Positions 63,842 to 64,000 of a stretch of DNA of 64,000 bases are shown piece after piece. The stretch is taken from the NCBI GenBank assembly GCA_024236155.1, contig JACKLA010000005.1, forward strand, positions 61,001 to 125,000. Reading direction: 5' to 3'. Numbering within the stretch: position 1 is the stretch's first letter; each line of letters opens with the position of its first letter. The position numbers and the translations under genes are program-made. The notes under the pieces are model-generated. The model was not told the origin of the DNA, searched no databases, and was given only the letters and a program-made list of their open reading frames with translations. Origin of the DNA: Sphingomonadaceae bacterium (GTDB lineage Bacteria; Pseudomonadota; Alphaproteobacteria; Sphingomonadales; Sphingomonadaceae).

Positions 63842-63877
63842 AAAAGCCCGCCAATCCAACTGGACTGGCGGGCTTTT
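63842..63877 (-). terminator. Strong bidirectional terminator between the MCP and the tRNA gene
   Basis: Perfect 12-bp arms (63842-63853 and 63866-63877, AAAAGCCCGCCA and its complement) surround a 12-nt loop. A-tract on one arm and T-tract on the other make it work in both directions. It ends the tRNA transcript on the minus strand 16 bases after the CCA end and can also stop read-through from the operon. Confidence 0.85.
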
Positions 63878-63893
63878 GAGTGCCTTGAACGGC

Positions 63894-63970
<77 letters not shown>

Positions 63971-64000
63971 TCACCTATTTGTCTGGCTTCAAGCGCCAGC

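Overview
The window is high-GC chromosomal DNA from an alphaproteobacterium of the order Sphingomonadales, probably close to Erythrobacteraceae. The reasons are three large TonB-dependent receptors of the sphingomonad/caulobacter types, a zwf-edd-glk-eda Entner-Doudoroff operon with no phosphofructokinase in sight, an RcdA-like (DUF1465) cell-cycle protein, a PtsP-type nitrogen PTS enzyme I, and very dense gene packing with ATGA and GTGA stop/start overlaps. No phage, transposase, rRNA or CRISPR array was seen. Names rest on reading translated sequences for family motifs; no database search was possible.

Region 1 (1-10.6 kb) is a catabolic island. It holds the end of an SDR dehydrogenase, a YciI-like protein, two fumarylacetoacetate-hydrolase-family enzymes, a dienelactone-hydrolase-like enzyme, a 3-oxoacid CoA-transferase (two subunits) with a PcaF-type thiolase, an azoreductase-like flavoprotein, a flavin reductase, a TetR regulator and a TonB-dependent receptor. 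Four copies of an 18-bp operator-like motif with core TGTnnACAYTT sit in three of its promoter regions, which suggests one regulon controlled by a protein outside the window.

Region 2 (10.6-18.5 kb) is housekeeping: serS, an AIM24-family protein, surE, an NlpD-like LysM/M23 protein, a TrkA-domain potassium channel, rimO and a YjbQ-family protein. Region 3 (18.5-23.4 kb) is a likely phytate-scavenging locus: Pho-box-like direct repeats, a large TonB-dependent receptor, a lipoprotein beta-propeller phytase, then a transglutaminase-like protein. Region 4 (23.5-31.3 kb) is zwf-edd-glk-eda followed by a divergent PEP-carboxylase-family gene; a long REP-like inverted repeat separates zwf from edd.

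Region 5 (31.3-42.2 kb) carries an L,D-transpeptidase and a minus-strand run ptsP-rodZ-cpoB-tilS, two divergent DUF465 genes, an rcdA-like gene, glpK, a 271-bp element of nested inverted repeats, an MBL-fold hydrolase and a DUF4230 protein. Region 6 (42.2-55.4 kb) has nadA, an EamA transporter, an old yellow enzyme, a degenerate CitE-like protein, lipB, a phospholipid-methyltransferase-like protein, an MFS transporter, an ArsC-like protein, a Fur-box-preceded siderophore receptor, an orphan 2Fe-2S subunit and a MATE exporter.

Region 7 (55.4-63.6 kb) is a compact chemosensory operon cheA-cheW-cheY-cheB-cheR, then a GGDEF-EAL protein and a chemoreceptor. The CheA ends in a receiver-like module and the receptor has almost no periplasmic part, so it should sense from the membrane or cytoplasm. 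A minus-strand initiator tRNA-Met with a strong terminator closes the window.
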